From: Candidatus Niyogibacteria bacterium CG10_big_fil_rev_8_21_14_0_10_42_19
Lineage (GTDB): Bacteria; Patescibacteriota; Minisyncoccia; 1-14-0-10-42-19
Direction: 5' to 3'
NCBI GenBank assembly: GCA_002774705.1
Contig: PFCN01000014.1
Coordinates: forward strand, 20,494 to 29,362
DNA: 8,869 nucleotides
Position numbers and translations under genes: made by a program. Below the pieces are notes generated by a model. It was not told where the DNA came from, ran no database searches, and was given only the letters and a program-made list of their open reading frames with translations. Shown here piece after piece: positions 6,527-8,869 of this stretch (positions within the stretch are counted from its first letter, which is position 1; every line of letters begins with the position of its first letter).

Positions 6527-7186
6527 TTACTTTTCCAGCTCGCGTAGCGTTTCTTTTCTTTCCAAAATACTTGGTAGATTGTCCAGTGCGTATTTTTTAT
6601 AATCATCTTTGCTTTTAAACTGACCGAGAATATCCTTTTTCTGACAAAAACTATCCTCGGTCTTTCCTATGTATTCATCCCAGCTAGATAACTTGGAAGC
6701 CTCGCTTCCAAGTTGGTGAATTTTGAAATTCAAATTAACGTATACACTGGTATGCAATAATTGATTGTTTTCTCCGATATGAACCGACTTAAAGGGGCCC
6801 TGAAATAAAACGCCAGATCTTTTGTGTTTGATATTGAAATATTTTGTATAACCGGTTGAAAGTCTATGCATAAACTTTTCTATTCCCTGATTAGAGACTT
6901 GTTTCAAAATAAAATGATAATGATTTTTTATTAAACAAAAACAAATAAAATCAACCAACTTTTTGCTTGTTTTCCTTGACTTGGAAGCCTCGCTTCCAAG
7001 TGGAGATTTTTTGCGGAATGAATTTTCAAAAATACTGCCTATTGGGTTAAGGGTGTTGAATTCATCCATACCCTGAAAAAATCGTTGGGTATCTTCTTGG
7101 TTCATAAAAATTACCCGCTTATCCACTCCGCGATTAAAGATGTGATAAAATTCTTCGTTAACAAATGGAGTTCTTCTTATACTCAT
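6527..7186 (-). CDS. RAYT-like Y1 transposase (IS200-like HUH family)
   Basis: This 219-residue protein opens with RRTPFVNEEFYHIFNRGVDKR (residues 4-24), the usual N-terminus of these proteins. The metal-binding HUH motif is His-Tyr-His at 89-91 (KNHYHFIL). It then has GIEKFMHRLSTGYTKYFN (101-118) and the conserved KRSGVLFQGPFKS (122-134). The likely catalytic tyrosine is Y149 in VYVNLN, 58 residues after the HUH, as in Y1 enzymes. The enzyme would cut and join single-stranded DNA at hairpins. Two identical heptapeptides LGSEASK, at 63-69 and 159-165, are each encoded by an inserted 23-bp palindrome in the same reading frame. The first lies before the HUH strand and the second just after the catalytic helix, so both are probably in loops. 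The frame and all motifs are intact, so activity is possible. The start at 7186 is supported by the upstream promoter. Confidence 0.9.
   Translation of the reverse strand: MSIRRTPFVNEEFYHIFNRGVDKRVIFMNQEDTQRFFQGMDEFNTLNPIGSIFENSFRKKSPLGSEASKSRKTSKKLVDFICFCLIKNHYHFILKQVSNQGIEKFMHRLSTGYTKYFNIKHKRSGVLFQGPFKSVHIGENNQLLHTSVYVNLNFKIHQLGSEASKLSSWDEYIGKTEDSFCQKKDILGQFKSKDDYKKYALDNLPSILERKETLRELEK
6691..6713 (-). repeat. 23-bp palindrome, copy 3 (inside the transposase gene)
   Basis: Identical to the other copies; flanking A/T extends the arms to 11 bp. On the minus strand it is translated as LGSEASK, residues 159-165, in the context KIHQ-LGSEASK-LSSW. Confidence 0.92.
6979..7001 (-). repeat. 23-bp palindrome, copy 4 (inside the transposase gene)
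   Basis: Identical copy translated in the same frame as copy 3, giving LGSEASK at residues 63-69 in the context KKSP-LGSEASK-SRKT. Its flanks (CTTTTTGCTT on the left and GGAGATTTTTT on the right, plus strand) also flank copy 7, so the two share about 55 bp. Confidence 0.92.
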
Positions 7187-7194
7187 ATAAGGTA

Positions 7195-7223
7195 ATTATA
7201 CCACTTGGAAGCCTCGCTTCCAA
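7195..7223 (-). promoter_or_regulatory. Transposase promoter partly built from the palindrome
   Basis: On the minus strand a perfect TATAAT (7200-7195) is preceded by TGG, making an extended -10 (TGNTATAAT) whose T is the last base of palindrome copy 5. Exactly 17 nt upstream lies TTGGAA (7223-7218), four of six matches to TTGACA, inside the palindrome arm. The -10 ends 8 nt before the ATG at 7186, so the mRNA would be leaderless or nearly so. No Shine-Dalgarno is present. Confidence 0.6.
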
Positions 7224-7225
7224 GT
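7203..7225 (-). repeat. 23-bp palindrome, copy 5 (upstream of the transposase)
   Basis: Identical copy ending 17 nt before the transposase ATG. It appears to supply the -35 box and the T of the extended -10 of the transposase promoter. Confidence 0.9.
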
Positions 7226-7273
7226 ACTCTTGTTAAAAAATACCAAACCGTGACCGTAACAACGATAAATAAC

Positions 7274-7296
7274 ACTTGGAAGCCTCGCTTCCAAGT
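7274..7296 (-). repeat. 23-bp palindrome, copy 6
   Basis: Identical copy in non-coding DNA upstream of the transposase, 48 nt from copy 5 and 24 nt from copy 7. A flanking C/G pair extends the arms to 11 bp. Confidence 0.9.
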
Positions 7297-7320
7297 GCCG
7301 ACTTTTTGCTTATTTCCCCT

Positions 7321-7343
7321 ACTTGGAAGCCTCGCTTCCAAGT
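7321..7343 (-). repeat. 23-bp palindrome, copy 7
   Basis: Identical copy, the outermost of the three upstream of the transposase. Its flanks resemble those of copy 4 inside the gene. The DNA from 7344 to 7453 beyond it is AT-rich with no gene or clear structure. Confidence 0.9.
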
Positions 7344-7453
7344 GGAGATTTTTTAAACCTTGCAATACATTTAAAAACTTTGAATTTTTTATATTGGCCA
7401 TCTATCTACGATCGTACATTAAAGTACTTAAACGAAACTACGAACGGGCAAGG

Positions 7454-7477
7454 CCTCCTACGCTAAAGCTTCGGAGG
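7454..7477. repeat. Imperfect hairpin downstream of the LamG remnant
   Basis: CCTCC (7454-7458) pairs with GGAGG (7473-7477). The stem continues through A-T and GC/GC pairs with two mismatches to the loop TAAA (7464-7467). It sits about 10 nt beyond the stop of the LamG remnant in the minus direction and could have been its terminator, although no U-run follows. I recall similar hairpins as common between genes in Patescibacteria but cannot verify this here. Confidence 0.45.
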
Positions 7478-7486
7478 ACGAACCCC

Positions 7487-7600
7487 TTATTGTTTAATTT
7501 TAACCTTTCTACTTCCCAGTTGATAGAGTTGTAAAATCTCGTCAGATGTTAACGCCCGGTTGTAAATGCGGACTTCGTCGAGAGTTCCGTTAAAGTAATC
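7487..7600 (-). pseudogene. C-terminal remnant of a second LamG-domain gene
   Basis: On the minus strand from 7600 the sequence translates as DYFNGTLDEVRIYNRALTSD, then EILQLYQLGSRKVKIKQ and a TAA at 7489-7487. It matches the last 37 residues of the intact LamG protein at 27 of 37 positions, ending at the same residue. Homology stops abruptly at 7600, where a palindrome array begins. The fragment therefore lacks the rest of the LamG fold and any proper start; an in-frame ATG at 7648 within the array would give only a 53-residue peptide. It is best read as the truncated end of a tandem paralogue, broken by deletion or repeat insertion. Confidence 0.8.
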
Positions 7601-7692
7601 CCTGCAACACCGAGTGTTGCAGGAACACTGCAACACCGAGTGTTGCATGTTGCAGGAACAGGAAATTCCTGCAACACTGAGTGTTGCAGGAA
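7601..7692. repeat. Array of a second palindrome family (CTGCAACAC type)
   Basis: Copy A (7601-7623) has perfect 10-bp arms, CCTGCAACAC and its complement, around loop CGA. Copy B (7629-7647) keeps 8-bp arms with loop CGA. Copy C (7668-7690) has 10-bp arms with loop TGA, extended to 12 bp by TT/AA. A further inverted pair, TGTTGCAGGAA (7648-7658) against TTCCTGCAACA (7666-7676), links B and C. The 10-3-10 architecture equals that of the 23-bp family around the transposase, but the sequence is unrelated. It lies exactly between the LamG remnant and the intact LamG gene's 3' end. Confidence 0.85.
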
Positions 7693-7716
7693 CAAAACTA
7701 CGGACGGATGAACTCC

Positions 7717-8868
7717 TTATTGTCTAATTTCAACCTTTCTGTTTCCCAATTGATAAAGTTGTAAAATCTCGTCAGATGTTAGCGTGCGGTTGTAAACGCG
7801 GACTTCGTCAATGAGGCCGTCAAACAATTCTGTAGCACTAAACCTCGTCCCTATATAAATATTTGTTCCGATATTGTTACTGCCCCATGTTCCTTGTGTT
7901 AGGCTAACTGATTGCTCCACTCCATTCCAATAAATTTTTTGGGTATCGCTTGTTTTATTCCATACAAAAACAATGTGATACCATTGACCAGCTGTATAAG
8001 ATGAAATAGTGAATCTTCTATCACGACCATCATTATACATGGTAATAGTAGTACCATCGCTAGTGCCGTAATAAGCGTGCCGAGCAGTATCGCTATCAAA
8101 CATATAGTGTAACGAAGCGAGCGCAACATCAGGTTTAATCCACATAGATAGCGTTCCGACATCTTTATCCATTCCAGTATGCGGGCTGACAACATAATCA
8201 TTCACCCCGTCAAAATTCAGCGCCTGGCCCGAGATGCCTGGAGCGGGGGTGGGGCCGTTAGTGAGCGTGCCGTCATTGCCCTGCCCCGAGCGGTCAAGAG
8301 CGATAATTGTAGTAGTATCAGTTATTTCTTTTACCGAAATAGCATCAACATCAAAAGTGCCTGAACCAATACTGCCCAATTTTGATATACCGAATATGGG
8401 ATAAGATAAAGAATTAGTAGCCAAATCAAAAGAAACAAGTTGCCAACTAGCGCTTGGAGTTAAGTTGGGACCCCATACTGTATTAGCCAAAGTACCAAAA
8501 TCATCTGTAAAAAATGCCTTCAAATTTCCGGTTATGCCGGAGGTTCTATACCAGAATGATATGCGATAAGAGGTACTGGCAGAAACAACATCGCCATCTT
8601 TCCTAAACCTATCGTAATCGGCATTATCGGCAATATTAAAACGCATATAACCGGTACTGCCATCGCCCGATAACGCGTTTTGCCATGATATTGTGGACCC
8701 CCCGACATCGGTCGTCCAACCGGAAATATTTGAATCAAAAGTGCCGTTGACTATCAATTCCGAGCCAACAAGAGTTGAAACGCTCGTGCTCATATCCGGC
8801 CCGTTGAAAGTCCAGTTGCCGACTAAGCCGGATTGCGCGCCGCGCTGGGTGATGGGGGTATTAATTTT
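7717..8868 (-). CDS. LamG-domain surface protein with carbohydrate-binding-like domain, C-terminal part
   Basis: The frame is open from the right edge, giving 383 visible residues. The Met at 8793 is internal, since the upstream residues (QSGLVGNWTFNGPD) belong to the same protein, so the true start lies outside the window. WTFNGPDM (19-26) looks like the first strand of a LamG (concanavalin A-like) domain. About residues 36-182 (SELIVNGTFDSNISGW to FDVDAISVKEI) resemble a CBM4/9-type carbohydrate-binding jelly roll. LamG then resumes at ALDRSGQGNDGTL (190-202), with ALNFDGVNDYV, LSMWIKP, WYHIVFVWN and the ending FDGLIDEVRVYNRTLTSDEI. The carbohydrate-binding-like module thus seems inserted near the start of the LamG domain. 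Such proteins are usually exported and bind glycans or partner cells, but no signal peptide is visible. A decayed paralogue of its 3' end follows. Confidence 0.82.
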   Translation of the reverse strand, partial: KINTPITQRGAQSGLVGNWTFNGPDMSTSVSTLVGSELIVNGTFDSNISGWTTDVGGSTISWQNALSGDGSTGYMRFNIADNADYDRFRKDGDVVSASTSYRISFWYRTSGITGNLKAFFTDDFGTLANTVWGPNLTPSASWQLVSFDLATNSLSYPIFGISKLGSIGSGTFDVDAISVKEITDTTTIIALDRSGQGNDGTLTNGPTPAPGISGQALNFDGVNDYVVSPHTGMDKDVGTLSMWIKPDVALASLHYMFDSDTARHAYYGTSDGTTITMYNDGRDRRFTISSYTAGQWYHIVFVWNKTSDTQKIYWNGVEQSVSLTQGTWGSNNIGTNIYIGTRFSATELFDGLIDEVRVYNRTLTSDEILQLYQLGNRKVEIRQ

Positions 8869-8869
8869 C

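Larger units (their letters stand above)
6502..7225 (-). mobile_element. RAYT/IS200-like unit: transposase flanked by identical palindromes
   Basis: The transposase gene (6527-7186) is bordered by palindrome copies at 6502-6524 and 7203-7225, in the same loop orientation. This resembles an IS200/IS605-type element or a RAYT with its REP partners, in which the HUH enzyme recognises hairpins in single-stranded DNA. No target-site duplication is visible, and none is expected for this transposase class. The boundaries are inferred from the palindromes only. Confidence 0.6.

Noticed and set aside
7203..7343. Possible CRISPR array made of the three closely spaced repeats
   Set aside because: The repeats are near-perfect palindromes, the intervals are unequal (48 and 24 nt), copies also lie inside genes, and no cas gene is present.
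7183..7401. 72-codon minus-strand open frame overlapping the transposase start by ATGA
   Set aside because: It reads through three palindrome copies in different frames, has no recognisable domain, and covers the transposase promoter. The frame is most likely open by chance.
7899..8201. 100-codon minus-strand open frame within the LamG gene
   Set aside because: It is a frame-shifted shadow of the LamG coding sequence, which itself is uninterrupted and carries the conserved motifs.

Overview
The window reads as a chromosomal segment of a small-genome bacterium of the Candidate Phyla Radiation (Patescibacteria, probably Parcubacteria-like). This is inferred from a short HrcA, a PilX-like surface protein with a beta-helical body, a LamG surface protein of the style common in that group, an IS200-like HUH transposase, many small palindromes and almost no Shine-Dalgarno sequences. 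No rRNA or complete tRNA is present to confirm it. All recognisable genes lie on the minus strand.

Right to left, in the direction of transcription: (i) 7717-8868, the 3' part of a LamG/carbohydrate-binding-like surface protein that enters from outside the window. (ii) 7454-7700, a decayed second copy of that gene's 3' end, separated from the intact gene by an array of one palindrome family and followed by a different hairpin. (iii) 5080-7343, seven identical copies of a 23-bp palindrome in and around a RAYT-like transposase (6527-7186). Two copies lie inside the transposase gene and are translated in the same frame. (iv) 5135-6487, a PilX-like pseudopilin with a beta-helix-like body. (v) 454-4987, the heat-shock cluster hrcA-grpE-dnaK-dnaJ behind a perfect CIRCE operator. 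(vi) 1-445, the start of a CvpA-like multi-pass membrane protein running off the left edge.

HrcA should repress the cluster through CIRCE. GrpE (nucleotide exchange), DnaK (ATP-driven folding) and DnaJ (substrate delivery and ATPase stimulation) form one chaperone machine. Several genes have a -10-like hexamer ending 7-8 nt before the ATG and no Shine-Dalgarno, which suggests leaderless transcripts.

The most unusual part is 5080-7343. One identical palindrome flanks a transposase, is inserted twice in frame in it, appears to supply the -35 box and part of the extended -10 of its promoter, and sits beside neighbouring genes. A different palindrome is translated within the leader of the pseudopilin, and a related one lies between grpE and dnaK. 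Together these suggest a RAYT/REP-like system whose hairpins are tolerated inside proteins, comparable in concept to Rickettsia palindromic elements.
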